From Bacillota bacterium (GTDB lineage Bacteria > Bacillota > Clostridia > Acetivibrionales > DSM-2933), in contig JAEYYB010000057.1 in assembly GCA_023430975.1 (NCBI GenBank), forward strand, positions 124,001 through 188,000: 64,000 nucleotides of DNA, given 5' to 3'. The position numbers were made by a program, and so were the translations under genes. This document shows, one piece after another, positions 8,658-17,368 of this stretch (its first letter is position 1; each line of letters opens with the position of its first letter). The notes under the pieces are model-generated. The model was given only the letters and a program-made list of their open reading frames with translations, made no database searches and had not been told where the DNA came from.

Positions 8658-9614
8658 TTAAAAACTTTTATAATTATTTCTTACTTTATCTATTTCATCC
8701 AGCAATTCCTTCCCCAACTCTCCCGGTTCCATTACAACAACCTGACTTCCCATACTTAGAACCCAGCTCTTTATCTCCGTAAATCCCTTCATCTTCGCTT
8801 CAAAAATAATCGATCTATCTTCAAATTCGGTTATTTTCTGATCTTCAACCCAGATTTTCTCCTTTATAATCTGAGACATTGGAAAACTGATCTTTAACTT
8901 TACTTTGATCTCTTCATCCTTATAAATACCTATACAATTCTTCATAAAACTGCTTAGCTTGAAGCTGCTATCCGCTTCAAATCTCTCATCAATAACGGCA
9001 TAACTCCTAATTCTACTAAGTTTGAAATCAAGTATTTTACCCCTTTGTTCACAATAGGCAGCAAAATACATATCTCCTTTATATTGATATATGGCATAAG
9101 GTCTTACAACTCTCTTGGACAATCCTGAATTTAATGAAATGTATTCCATAGCCATCTTATTCCTTGATATGATTGCAGCATGGATTTCAATAAGCTTTTT
9201 TCGCTCATCTATGAACTTTCCATTTCCCTTTGAGCTTTTAACCATATAATTATCAATATAATTGGATTCATCAGAAGTTTTGGTATAAACAAGGTTAAGC
9301 TTTTCCAGAAATGTATTGTAGTCATTTGAGACAGGGTGATTGGTATCGGTAAGCTGCTTTTGTGCAATTAGAACTGAAATATATTCCTCTGGAGTAATAT
9401 TAAGCGACAATAAATAATCATCATTTTCAAGATAGTATCCGCCGTATTTGCCTGCTTTTGAGTTGATGTATATACCTGCTTGCAGCAAGTCATCCTTGTA
9501 TCTTCTTATTGTTCTTTCATCAACCTCAAGTATTTCGGCAAGTTCCTTTATCTTTATCATGCCTTTACTTTTTAAAACAACAAGCATTCTAAGTGCATTT
9601 CCGACTTGACTCAT
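8658..9614 (-). CDS. WYL-domain transcriptional regulator next to the cas operon
   Basis: The 318-residue protein has an N-terminal winged helix-turn-helix (about residues 1-60, IKELAEILEVDERTIRRYKD) of the DeoR/YafY type. The central WYL domain includes VVRPYAIYQYKGDMYFAAYC, and a WCX-like extension occupies the C-terminal end. WYL regulators bind nucleic-acid ligands and several control CRISPR or other defence loci. It is on the same strand as cas5, 127 bp upstream, so it could be the first gene of the cas transcript or have its own promoter. The ATG at 9614 follows an AGGGGAA ribosome site. Confidence 0.88.
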   Translation of the reverse strand: MSQVGNALRMLVVLKSKGMIKIKELAEILEVDERTIRRYKDDLLQAGIYINSKAGKYGGYYLENDDYLLSLNITPEEYISVLIAQKQLTDTNHPVSNDYNTFLEKLNLVYTKTSDESNYIDNYMVKSSKGNGKFIDERKKLIEIHAAIISRNKMAMEYISLNSGLSKRVVRPYAIYQYKGDMYFAAYCEQRGKILDFKLSRIRSYAVIDERFEADSSFKLSSFMKNCIGIYKDEEIKVKLKISFPMSQIIKEKIWVEDQKITEFEDRSIIFEAKMKGFTEIKSWVLSMGSQVVVMEPGELGKELLDEIDKVRNNYKSF

Positions 9615-10267
9615 AAAATTTTCCCCTAATTGTATAAGTTATCTCTAAATTATCTATCTGAAAAAACATATTGAAGTGTAAATCAACTTTATTAACACCA
9701 TAATTATACAACTTATAAAATAATTATTCAATTAATTAATTATTTTACTTTTTCAAAAGCATGTGATAATTGAAGATAACAATAGCCCCGATAAGACCGG
9801 AATATTTAGATTTCCAAAATCGTTCCCCATTAACTCCCCGAATATACTTTTGAAGGAAATTAAAGCTTAACTTCCACTATAATTAGGAATATAATAATGT
9901 TAAAGATTTAACACTGTTTAAACACTTCGAGCGCAAAGTGCTAGTGCTATCTAGATAAAAACATGATTAATCTTACATATGGCGGAGCAAATAGCAAACG
10001 CTTCAATGAAATTTGCGATAGACAAATGTAAAGATTAATTGATTTTTATCGAGGCACTTCTTTAAACAATGTCATACTTGTTTCTTAATTTGCTTTTTTG
10101 TAACATGTTCCATGATAATACCGATATATTAATAAATAACTAATATGCTTAATATATTATTATTGATATAATTAAGATAGCTAAGTTTGATAAAAGCATT
10201 CCTTTATCAACCCGTATTTATACATTATTTAGAAAGCAGGGATTATGAGAGGAGGGAAGTGTTTAAT
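9615..10267. other. Intergenic region between divergent operons
   Basis: About 650 bp without a convincing gene separate the leftward WYL/cas operon from the rightward NfeD/flotillin operon. It must hold both promoters. It also contains palindromic repeat copy A (9954-10050). A short open stretch in frame with the NfeD gene from 10187 is not counted as coding, because the ribosome site lies before the ATG at 10268. Confidence 0.7.
9954..10050 (+). repeat. Dispersed ~100-bp palindromic element, copy A
   Basis: The outer arms GATAAAAA and TTTTTATC are complementary. They are followed inward by GATTAATCTT-ACAT and its counterpart ATGTAAAGATTAAT, and then by the family core GGCGGAGCAAATA...ATTTGCGATAGAC. 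The outer arms differ in sequence from the other copies yet still pair with each other. Confidence 0.85.
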
Positions 10268-11011
10268 ATGGATATTTTTTACAGGATAATTTTTATCGTT
10301 GGAATACTTTACACTTTTGTATCAGTTATAATTAACGGAATATCCGGGGCATTGCATATTGGACATCATATAGGACATATAGACGGAGATTTGGGGGGAT
10401 TAGGAGGACATAGCCATGTTGGAGGACATGGGGATATTGGCGGCCATAGCCATGTTGGAGGGCATAGTCATGTCGGAGGACACAGTCATGTCGCAGCACA
10501 CAACCATGTCGCTGGAGATGCCGTTGGGCATTCAGGAGACGTTAATGGCCATGCACACTCCGGACACCAGTCAAGTATACAACATTCTTTTCTTTCCTGG
10601 TTTTCCATATTAATTAACCCACTCGTTGCAGTATCGTTTTTAACTGTATTTGGTGGAATTGGTATATTAGGTACTGAGTATTTCAAATGGATGGCTATAT
10701 TGGTATTTTTGGTTTCATTAGTTTCAGGATTAATTGTTTCATTCTTACTATATAGATATATAGCTATTCCCTTGTACAGATCCGAAAATTCAAGTGATGT
10801 ATCAAGAGAAGATTTGGTAAGTACGCCAGCTGAAGTTGTTTCTCCAATACTTGAAGGCGGTTTTGGAAAAATAAGGTATGTAGTAAATGACATAAGACAT
10901 ACGGCACCGGCTAAGCACATTGAAGGTAAACCGGTGGAACAGGGAAAGCGAGTAGTGATTTGCAAATTAGATAATAGTGTTTTTTATGTTTCTGAAATTG
11001 AAGAGATTTAG
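10268..11011 (+). CDS. NfeD-like membrane protein with histidine-rich loop (YuaF/YqiJ type)
   Basis: NfeD-family proteins are membrane partners of flotillins, encoded just upstream of them. This 247-residue protein has an N-terminal membrane helix (IIFIVGILYTFVSVI), then a Gly/His-rich segment of six GGHSHV-type hexapeptides (residues 46-81) and more scattered His. Two further helices (FLSWFSILINPLVAV...; WMAILVFLVSLVSGLIV) and a C-terminal soluble domain likely to be the OB-fold follow. The start at 10268 is chosen because GAGGAGGG lies 11 nt before it. The flotillin gene begins 42 bp downstream. The His-rich loop suggests divalent metal binding, but that is inference. Confidence 0.8.
   Translation: MDIFYRIIFIVGILYTFVSVIINGISGALHIGHHIGHIDGDLGGLGGHSHVGGHGDIGGHSHVGGHSHVGGHSHVAAHNHVAGDAVGHSGDVNGHAHSGHQSSIQHSFLSWFSILINPLVAVSFLTVFGGIGILGTEYFKWMAILVFLVSLVSGLIVSFLLYRYIAIPLYRSENSSDVSREDLVSTPAEVVSPILEGGFGKIRYVVNDIRHTAPAKHIEGKPVEQGKRVVICKLDNSVFYVSEIEEI
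10403..10510 (+). repeat. 18-bp in-frame tandem repeat, six units
   Basis: Six 18-bp units each encode a hexapeptide of the GGHSHV type (GGHSHV, GGHGDI, GGHSHV three times, AAHNHV). Units two and six are the most diverged. As 18 is a multiple of three, unit gain or loss would change the loop length without breaking the frame. Confidence 0.9.
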
Positions 11012-11053
11012 AAGTTGCACTAAACAATTCATTTATGTAAAGGAGAGGATCAT

Positions 11054-12541
11054 ATGACAGATTTTTCATTAGTTTCAGTAGTACCCTTTTTAATAGTAGC
11101 TGTAGTCTTCATTTTAATATTCAGTCTTTTTTCAATGTATCGAAAAGTACCACAGGACAAAGCATTGGTAGTCACAGGATTTAGAGGCAGAAGGGTAATC
11201 ACCGGTGGCGGTGGAATTGTTGTACCTTTATTGGAAAGAACAGATATTATGTCACTTGAAAATATGCAGATCGATATTCGTATTGATGGTGCGTTAACAT
11301 CCCAAGGTGTTGGTATTATAGCTGATGGTGTTGCCGTAGTCAAAATCAAATCAGATAAGGAATCAATACTTTCAGCTGCCGAGCAGTTCAACACTTCAAA
11401 AGGTATGGACCACATGCTGGCTGTTATATCCAAAACAACCCAACAGGTTCTTGAGGGTAAACTTCGAGAAATTGTTTCTAAAATGACTGTTGAAGAGATT
11501 TATAAAGACAGAGAAACTTTTGCTTCACATGTACAGGGAGTCGCTGCAACTGAGCTGCAAAACCTAGGACTTGAATTAAAAGTTTTGACTATCAAGGATA
11601 TAGCTGATAAAAACGGTTATTTGGAAGCCCTTGGTAAACCAAGAATTGCAGAAGTTAAAAGAGATGCTCAAATCGCAGAGGCTAATGCAACAAAGGAAAC
11701 CAAAATTAAAACAGCTGAAGCAAATAGAGAGGGTGAGGCTGCAAGAATCCAAGCTGAGACCCAAATCGCAGAGGCTAACAGGGATAAAGAACTGAAGGTT
11801 CAATCCTATAATAAGGACCAACAGACTGCTAAAGCGGAAGCAGACTTGGCTTACGATATAAAAGCAAACGTAGTTAAAAAAGAAGTAGCTGAAACTGAAA
11901 TGCAAGTTGAAATTGTCAGAAAACAAAAAGAAATAGAACTTGCTGAACAAGAAGCTATGAGAAAAGAAAAAGAACTTGAAGCTACTGTTAAGAAGCAGGC
12001 CGATGCAGAAAACTATAGAGCTACAAAAAATGCCGATGCAAACAGATATAAGGAAGTTGCAGAAGCTGAAGCAAGGGCCCGTGCAATCGAAATAGAAGGT
12101 GAAGCAAAAGCTAAGGCAAAAAGGGCTGAAGGTATGGCTGAAGTTGAAATCATTAAAGCCAAAGGTGAAGCGGAAGCTTTGGCTATGGCGAAAAAAGCGG
12201 AAGCATTTAAAATGTACAACGATGCGGCTGTCACTCAGATGATAATTGAAAAATTGCCTGAAATCGCTCAAGCAATTGCAAGTCCTTTGTCAAAGACTGA
12301 AAAGATTGTAATTGTTGATAACGGCAGTGGCGATGGTAATGGAAAAGGAGCGTCCAAGGTCACTGGTTATATAACCGATATAATGGCACAGCTTCCGGAA
12401 ACGGTTGAGGCTCTGACAGGTATGAATGTTATGGATTTATTAAAGAGGGATGCCCCAAAAAATATACAAGCAAAAAATGATAAGGCTACTCAGTCCAAGG
12501 ATTTCCAAACTCTTGAAGAAGTCAGTACAACTAAAGAGTAA
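11054..12541 (+). CDS. Flotillin (FloT/YuaG/YqiK family)
   Basis: Flotillins are membrane-anchored scaffold proteins of bacterial functional membrane microdomains. The 495-residue protein has an N-terminal membrane hairpin/helix (VVPFLIVAVVFILIFSLFSM). An SPFH/band-7 domain follows (about 30-190, VPQDKALVVTGFRGRR...VEEIYKDRETFASHV). A long Ala/Glu/Lys-rich coiled coil with repeated AEA motifs covers about 200-390, and the end is a flotillin C-terminal region (QMIIEKLPEIAQAIASPLSK). It is the second gene of a two-gene operon with the NfeD-like protein, the same order as yuaF-yuaG in Bacillus. An AAGGAGAGG ribosome site precedes the ATG. Confidence 0.95.
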   Translation: MTDFSLVSVVPFLIVAVVFILIFSLFSMYRKVPQDKALVVTGFRGRRVITGGGGIVVPLLERTDIMSLENMQIDIRIDGALTSQGVGIIADGVAVVKIKSDKESILSAAEQFNTSKGMDHMLAVISKTTQQVLEGKLREIVSKMTVEEIYKDRETFASHVQGVAATELQNLGLELKVLTIKDIADKNGYLEALGKPRIAEVKRDAQIAEANATKETKIKTAEANREGEAARIQAETQIAEANRDKELKVQSYNKDQQTAKAEADLAYDIKANVVKKEVAETEMQVEIVRKQKEIELAEQEAMRKEKELEATVKKQADAENYRATKNADANRYKEVAEAEARARAIEIEGEAKAKAKRAEGMAEVEIIKAKGEAEALAMAKKAEAFKMYNDAAVTQMIIEKLPEIAQAIASPLSKTEKIVIVDNGSGDGNGKGASKVTGYITDIMAQLPETVEALTGMNVMDLLKRDAPKNIQAKNDKATQSKDFQTLEEVSTTKE

Positions 12542-12561
12542 GATGCGGGATATAGGGTGAA

Positions 12562-12603
12562 GATGGGGCTTAAGAAACTAAAATCAGTTTTTTAAGCCCC
12601 ATC
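12562..12603. terminator. Bidirectional rho-independent terminator
   Basis: GATGGGGCTTAA and TTAAGCCCCATC pair in a long stem, extended by AAACT/AGTTT around a short loop. It lies 20 bp after the flotillin stop and 50 bp beyond the VWA gene stop, so it can serve both converging operons. Confidence 0.85.
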
Positions 12604-12615
12604 TCAATTTCAAAA

Positions 12616-12659
12616 TTTCCTTATAATTTCCTTATAATTTCCTTATAATTTCTTTAGAA
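12616..12659. repeat. 11-bp tandem repeat at the 3' end of the VWA gene
   Basis: Three exact copies of TTTCCTTATAA are followed by a fourth with two changes (TTTCTTTAGAA). The last unit overlaps the stop codon and final Phe codon of the VWA gene. Confidence 0.85.
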
Positions 12660-13862
12660 TTTCTTATCACTCTTTAACTTCTGTGCTAATTCATTTAAGT
12701 CATTTCCCTTTAAAGCACCTTCCAAAAGCTGCGGCAGAAGCATTGGAGTGCAGGCAAAACAAGGTATTCCAATCTGAGCTAATCTTCTTGAAAGTCCTTC
12801 ATCATAAGAAGGTATTCCTTTATCCGATAGAGCTAAAAGGCATATTACCTTAACCCCTGATTCGTACATTTCAGTCATCCTTCTTACAAGGGAAGCCTGA
12901 TTTCCTCCTTCATAAAGGTCAGAGATCAGTATAAAAAGGGTCTTTTTAGGATCTGTTATAAACTGGCTGCAATATGCCACCGACTTGTTTATATCAGTCC
13001 CTCCACCTAGCTGGATTCCAAAAAGCATATCAACAGGATCATTGCTGCATTGTTCTGTCAGATCCACTATTTCTGTATCAAAGGCTACAATCCTTGTGTT
13101 AAGTGCCGACATGCTGGAAAATATTGAACCGGCTATTGATGCATAAATTACCGACTCAGCCATGGAGCCGCTCTGGTCAATATCCAGTATGACATTCCAT
13201 TGGTTTGAACGCTTCGCACGGTCAAAGAAATAAATTCTTTCAGGAATAATCTTTTTATATTCCTTGTTATAGTTTTTCAGGTTCCGGTTTATTGTGTATT
13301 TCCAGTCAATACTTGAAGCACTTGGAATGGGTGAATGGTTACGTTTATTTAGTGCACCTGTCACAGCTTTCCTGATGTCATTTTCCAGCCGCTTGTTTAT
13401 ATCCTCAACAACTGCCCTTACCAACTGCCTGGCAGTTTCCTTTGTCTTTTCAGGGATTTTGCCTTTAAGTGCCATAAGGGTAGCTACCATTTCTATATCA
13501 GGCTTTACATTCTTAAGCACCTCAGGTTCAAAAAGCAGCTGTTTCAAGCCTTTTCTTTCAATAGCATCGGTCTGAATAACTGAAACAATATCCTCAGGAA
13601 AACAAGATCTGATATCGCTAAGCCATTTTGCCAATTTGGGAGAAGATGAACCTTTACCCGCTGAACGTGTGCCTTTAGAACCCTGATTTGCAGAGTCACT
13701 CCCATCCCCCGAGGTTTCATCATAGATTGAGGCTAAAGCTTCATCCATAATTAGCTCATCCTGATCCAGACAAATGCCTTCCTTCGAATATGTATCCAGC
13801 ATTTCACTGCCTTTTTCACCTAAAATCAGTCTCCATCTTTTAATAAGCTTTGTATCCATCAT
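12654..13862 (-). CDS. VWA-domain protein of MoxR-linked operon (YehP-like)
   Basis: The 402-residue protein ends in a von Willebrand A domain. The MIDAS motif is intact: DIDQSGSM (D229-x-S231-x-S233), T289 in GGGTD and D315 in ISDLYEGG. The N-terminal half is helical with a Ser/Gly-rich linker (about 50-75). VWA proteins encoded beside MoxR ATPases commonly act as substrate or partner adaptors of the AAA+ ring. The gene is last in an eight-gene operon, and its ATG overlaps the upstream stop (TAATG) behind a GGAG site. In E. coli the comparable gene is yehP. Its biochemical role is unknown. Confidence 0.85.
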   Translation of the reverse strand: MMDTKLIKRWRLILGEKGSEMLDTYSKEGICLDQDELIMDEALASIYDETSGDGSDSANQGSKGTRSAGKGSSSPKLAKWLSDIRSCFPEDIVSVIQTDAIERKGLKQLLFEPEVLKNVKPDIEMVATLMALKGKIPEKTKETARQLVRAVVEDINKRLENDIRKAVTGALNKRNHSPIPSASSIDWKYTINRNLKNYNKEYKKIIPERIYFFDRAKRSNQWNVILDIDQSGSMAESVIYASIAGSIFSSMSALNTRIVAFDTEIVDLTEQCSNDPVDMLFGIQLGGGTDINKSVAYCSQFITDPKKTLFILISDLYEGGNQASLVRRMTEMYESGVKVICLLALSDKGIPSYDEGLSRRLAQIGIPCFACTPMLLPQLLEGALKGNDLNELAQKLKSDKKF

Positions 13863-16147
13863 TATATATCTCCAAAATCAAATTCGTTAATATCATCAAG
13901 GCTTTTTTGTTCCTCTTCCTCAAGCTCCCTGTTTAAAATATCACTTACTTCTTCGCTTCCAATGCCCCATATCTCGCCTAAAATCTCACAGACGCTTCTC
14001 TTTTCGGAAGGCCCAAAGCTGCTGAAGGCTCTTCTTAAAAAAACAAGTGCACGCTTAAACCCATCATCCTCCAAAGATTCAACATAAAGAGATATTTGCT
14101 CCCATAAGGCTGTTCTTGCAAGAAGTGCATACTTATTCCTTAAAGACAACCCCTCAAACCATCCTGCTCCAATATCGGCTTCAATACCAGGTGAAAGCCT
14201 CCTCGTGACCTCGGATGAAAGACGGTCATTGTCCATAAGATTTCTTTCAAGAAGTATTGAACATGCATAACCTGAGAGCTTGGGGTTTCTATCATCAAGA
14301 CCTGCAAGTTTATTAAGTTCCTCCAGCCAAACCCCTTCATCCACCAGGCTATAGTGTTCTAAAGAAATGGAGTTTAAACTGTTTATTGCGTCAATTATAT
14401 TCTTTGCGGCCTCGTTATCACATCTTGCGGCATCAACCAGCAGCAAAGCCCCACGCAAAAACAGCTGACTTAATAACGGAATAAAATGGCTTGTGTCAAA
14501 TTTTCTGATGTCCCCGTAACTTATAACAGTTGCCATGTCTTTAGCTGCAACTGCAATTTCAGCAAAAGCTCCTGAATCCACCGCAAGCCTTTGGAGCTCC
14601 TTCCTTGCCATTTCCATTGCATCTGTGAGTCCGCAAAAGCATGCCTCTCTGATAACTAAGGAGACTTCTTCAACCCTCCCGCACTTTTCCAGCATGTCTT
14701 TTAGTGCATAGGCCGAAGCAAGCTCTATGGTCTCTCCCTTTAGTGTAGACTCAACCAGTTCAATTTCAGCCTCAGGTGTCCACCTTAATGTCCAGGCTTC
14801 CGCCCATGTAGCCGACTGTTGGGCACGGGGCTTAAACTTCTGGAAGCTCACTTCTAAAACCCTTAATCTATGCAGAAAGAATGATCTATTTAAATCAAGG
14901 TATGCAGCATCCTTGGATTGAACTCTTCTGTTTTCCCTTAGATCCAGCTCAATATCCATTGCAACAGCAGACCTGTATTTATCCAATTTAAGCCTTTTAA
15001 GCTCCCTGTAAAAATCATCCTGTATTGATGTCCTGCTTACCCCTTCAGGCAGAGAACCTATTCCAGTCCCAATCTCCGTGCGGGCAACAGCTTCCGAAAC
15101 AGCGGATAATTCCCCATAACCAAGGCAAACAACAGCAGCGTCCCTTAAATCCTTCAATACAGGTGCATTTCCACCTCGCATGGCTGACATCGCATTGGCA
15201 AGCCTCACTCCCTCAATAACCTCCGCTGACGAACGGTGAGTTCCGCTTTCCCGCATGAACCTTACAATTCCTGATAAATAAAGTGCCGGAAGCCGCTCAA
15301 TATCATTTTTCTTCATGCAATCCCACATGTATTCAAAATACTGGGGTGCACCATTACCCGCACCATAGCCTGACCTGGAAGAAAGCTTGTAATATGAGTA
15401 CGGCATAAGCGTTAGCTTTGTTTTTACCCTGGGAAGGCTTTCAAACTCTTCCTCAGTCATTGGAGGCATTTCCGGTCCGAGCACTGAGGAATGGTATGCA
15501 CCTGTCACAACAACTACCTTTTGGGCTGAATGGCCTTTATCTATAACCTCCCTGATTTTTTTCCTCATATAGGCTTCCCTGACAAGATTCTGAGCCATAT
15601 GGGATGGTGTATCATGGGACAGCTCCCTTAAGCCCTTTCCAAACTCATAAACTCCCAGCCTGTATGAATCTTTTAAAAGGTTATGCTCAAAGCTTCTCTC
15701 CCAGTATGATTCATGATCTTCTTCCCCTGCAGTTTCTGCCCATTTTTCATAAATATTTGTACCTTTAGGCTGTGCTTCACTTTCATCCGTACCCTGTATT
15801 TGACGGTATTCAAGTGTCAAAAATACATCGGAGGGTAAATCAATAAACTCTGCATGGACATTATGACTGTTTGCCCATACCAAAGCCTGGTATTCAGGTG
15901 AGTATTCAGCCATAGGATATAAAAGGGTCTTGATGGGGAGTTCTTCAGTGTATGCAAGAACAGCAAAGGGAGGCTTGGTACCCGGTGCCGTAAAATATTC
16001 TATTTGGGAATTTGCATCCGAAAGGCCCTCAATCAATACTGCCGTAGGCTTCACTTCATCAAGGAACTTCAGAAGGTGATAGGCCCCGCACGGAGACAAA
16101 TGCCTTATACCGAAAAAATGAGGTGTGTATTTTTGCATTCTACACAT
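13862..16147 (-). CDS. DUF5682 family protein with TraB/TIKI-like motifs (YehM-like)
   Basis: The 761-residue protein has no characterised homologue that I know of. The N-terminus FFGIRHLSPCGAYHLLKFLD...VLIEGLSD is the DUF5682 signature. It contains a GxxH motif (G13-H16), a conserved Glu (E40) and a second GxxH in VVVVTGAYHSSVLG (216-219). This pattern resembles the two GxxH motifs plus Glu of the TraB/TIKI/EreA-like hydrolase fold, so a metal-dependent protease or esterase role is a reasonable guess, not a demonstrated one. The remaining ~500 residues are mostly helical. The start at 16147 overlaps the MoxR gene by 8 bp; a second ATG at 16138 is possible. It is translationally coupled to the VWA gene downstream. 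Confidence 0.82.
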   Translation of the reverse strand: MCRMQKYTPHFFGIRHLSPCGAYHLLKFLDEVKPTAVLIEGLSDANSQIEYFTAPGTKPPFAVLAYTEELPIKTLLYPMAEYSPEYQALVWANSHNVHAEFIDLPSDVFLTLEYRQIQGTDESEAQPKGTNIYEKWAETAGEEDHESYWERSFEHNLLKDSYRLGVYEFGKGLRELSHDTPSHMAQNLVREAYMRKKIREVIDKGHSAQKVVVVTGAYHSSVLGPEMPPMTEEEFESLPRVKTKLTLMPYSYYKLSSRSGYGAGNGAPQYFEYMWDCMKKNDIERLPALYLSGIVRFMRESGTHRSSAEVIEGVRLANAMSAMRGGNAPVLKDLRDAAVVCLGYGELSAVSEAVARTEIGTGIGSLPEGVSRTSIQDDFYRELKRLKLDKYRSAVAMDIELDLRENRRVQSKDAAYLDLNRSFFLHRLRVLEVSFQKFKPRAQQSATWAEAWTLRWTPEAEIELVESTLKGETIELASAYALKDMLEKCGRVEEVSLVIREACFCGLTDAMEMARKELQRLAVDSGAFAEIAVAAKDMATVISYGDIRKFDTSHFIPLLSQLFLRGALLLVDAARCDNEAAKNIIDAINSLNSISLEHYSLVDEGVWLEELNKLAGLDDRNPKLSGYACSILLERNLMDNDRLSSEVTRRLSPGIEADIGAGWFEGLSLRNKYALLARTALWEQISLYVESLEDDGFKRALVFLRRAFSSFGPSEKRSVCEILGEIWGIGSEEVSDILNRELEEEEQKSLDDINEFDFGDI

Positions 16148-17231
16148 TCAACTCCCTACATGCATTATAAAGATCCCGCCACTCGGCTCCCCGCCTTTTT
16201 AAAACATTATCTATATATTCACGCCACACAAGCTTATCCTTTTCCTCATCCTTAACAACTGCCCCCTGCAGTCCTGCAGCCAAGTCATGGCTGGTTATGC
16301 TGCCGTCTCCAAAGCTAGCGGCAAGTGCCATGCTGTTTGCAAGGAGAGAAATGGCTTCAGCTGTTGACATAACTCCGCTTGGTGACTTAACTTTTTCTTT
16401 GTTATCCAGTGTGTTTCCGCTTCTTAATTCTCTAAAAATAGTAACAACCTTGGCAACAGAATCCTCAGCAGGAAGTGCAGCTTGAAGCTCAAGATTTTCA
16501 GCCAGCTCTCCCACTCTTTTCCTTACTATTTCGATTTCGGTGTCTATATCTCCCGGTGTTGGCAAGACAATGATGTTAAAACGCCTTTTTAGTGCTGCAG
16601 ACATGTCATTCACGCCGCGATCCCGGGTATTGGCAGTCGCAATAAGAGAAAATCCCCTGACGGCAGGTATTTCAAGCCCAAGCTCCGGCACAGAAATTCT
16701 TTTTTCAGACAATATTGATATCAGTGCATCCTGAACCTCCGATGCACACCTGGATATTTCCTCAAATCGTACAATTCCACCTTCTTCCATGCACTTTAAA
16801 ACAGGGCTCTTGACAAGGGCCTCCATGGATGGACCATTGGCAAGAAGCATTGCATAATTCCATGAATACCTTATGTGTTCTTCAGTTGTTCCAGCAGTTC
16901 CCTGCACCACCTGGGTTGAATCTCCGTTTATAGCTGCTGCAAGATGTTCCGACAACCAGGACTTTGCTGTTCCCGGATCGCCTATGAGCAACAGTGCCCT
17001 GTCAGTAACAAGAGTGGATATTGCAATTTCCACAAGCCTCTTGTTACCTATATATTTGGGTGTAATATCAACGCCCTTGACCTTACCGCCGGTAATGTAT
17101 GTGAGTACAGACTGGGGAGACATTTTCCAGCCAGCCGGTATTCTGTTCTCTTCTGCTGAAATTAAGGCCTCTATTTCCTTTTCATACTGCATTTCAGCAG
17201 GTAATCTTAAAACCCCATTATTATTTGCCAT
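16140..17231 (-). CDS. MoxR-family AAA+ ATPase (YehL-like)
   Basis: MoxR ATPases form hexamers that remodel partners, usually together with VWA proteins. The 363-residue protein shows Walker A GDPGTAKS (84-91), Walker B IVRFEEIS (154-160), sensor-1 ATANTRDRG, an arginine-finger region AALKRRFN, and a C-terminal lid with SPSGVMSTAEAISLL. All catalytic motifs look intact. It starts behind GGAGCATAATGT, overlaps the DUF5682 gene and is separated from the upstream HEAT gene by palindromic repeat copy B. Such an ATPase is likely to be the motor of this operon's system (inference). Confidence 0.92.
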   Translation of the reverse strand: MANNNGVLRLPAEMQYEKEIEALISAEENRIPAGWKMSPQSVLTYITGGKVKGVDITPKYIGNKRLVEIAISTLVTDRALLLIGDPGTAKSWLSEHLAAAINGDSTQVVQGTAGTTEEHIRYSWNYAMLLANGPSMEALVKSPVLKCMEEGGIVRFEEISRCASEVQDALISILSEKRISVPELGLEIPAVRGFSLIATANTRDRGVNDMSAALKRRFNIIVLPTPGDIDTEIEIVRKRVGELAENLELQAALPAEDSVAKVVTIFRELRSGNTLDNKEKVKSPSGVMSTAEAISLLANSMALAASFGDGSITSHDLAAGLQGAVVKDEEKDKLVWREYIDNVLKRRGAEWRDLYNACRELNV

Positions 17232-17265
17232 ACATTATGCTCCTTCATTTTTTAATTTATTGTCA

Positions 17266-17368
17266 TATATGAAAAGTGTTAATGATCTTACATTTGTCAG
17301 AGCAAATAACGAACGGTTTTTACGGAATTTGCGATAGACAAATGTAAAAGACTATTCACTTTCATATA
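17266..17368 (+). repeat. Dispersed palindromic element, copy B (inside an operon)
   Basis: Outer arms TATATGAAAAGTG and CACTTTCATATA pair. The inner arms TTACATTTG/CAAATGTAA and the core AGCAAATAACGAACG...GGAATTTGCG match the family. It fills the gap between the HEAT and MoxR genes. Its right end supplies the last codons and the stop codon of the HEAT gene. Confidence 0.9.

Noticed and set aside
10187..10267. N-terminal extension of the NfeD-like protein
   Set aside because: The ribosome site lies directly before the ATG at 10268, and the extension would place charged residues before the membrane helix without a site of its own.
11576..12271. Open frame of 231 codons opposite the flotillin coiled coil
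   Set aside because: Phe/Ser-rich composition is the expected antisense of the Lys/Glu-rich coiled coil; flotillin on the other strand is certain.
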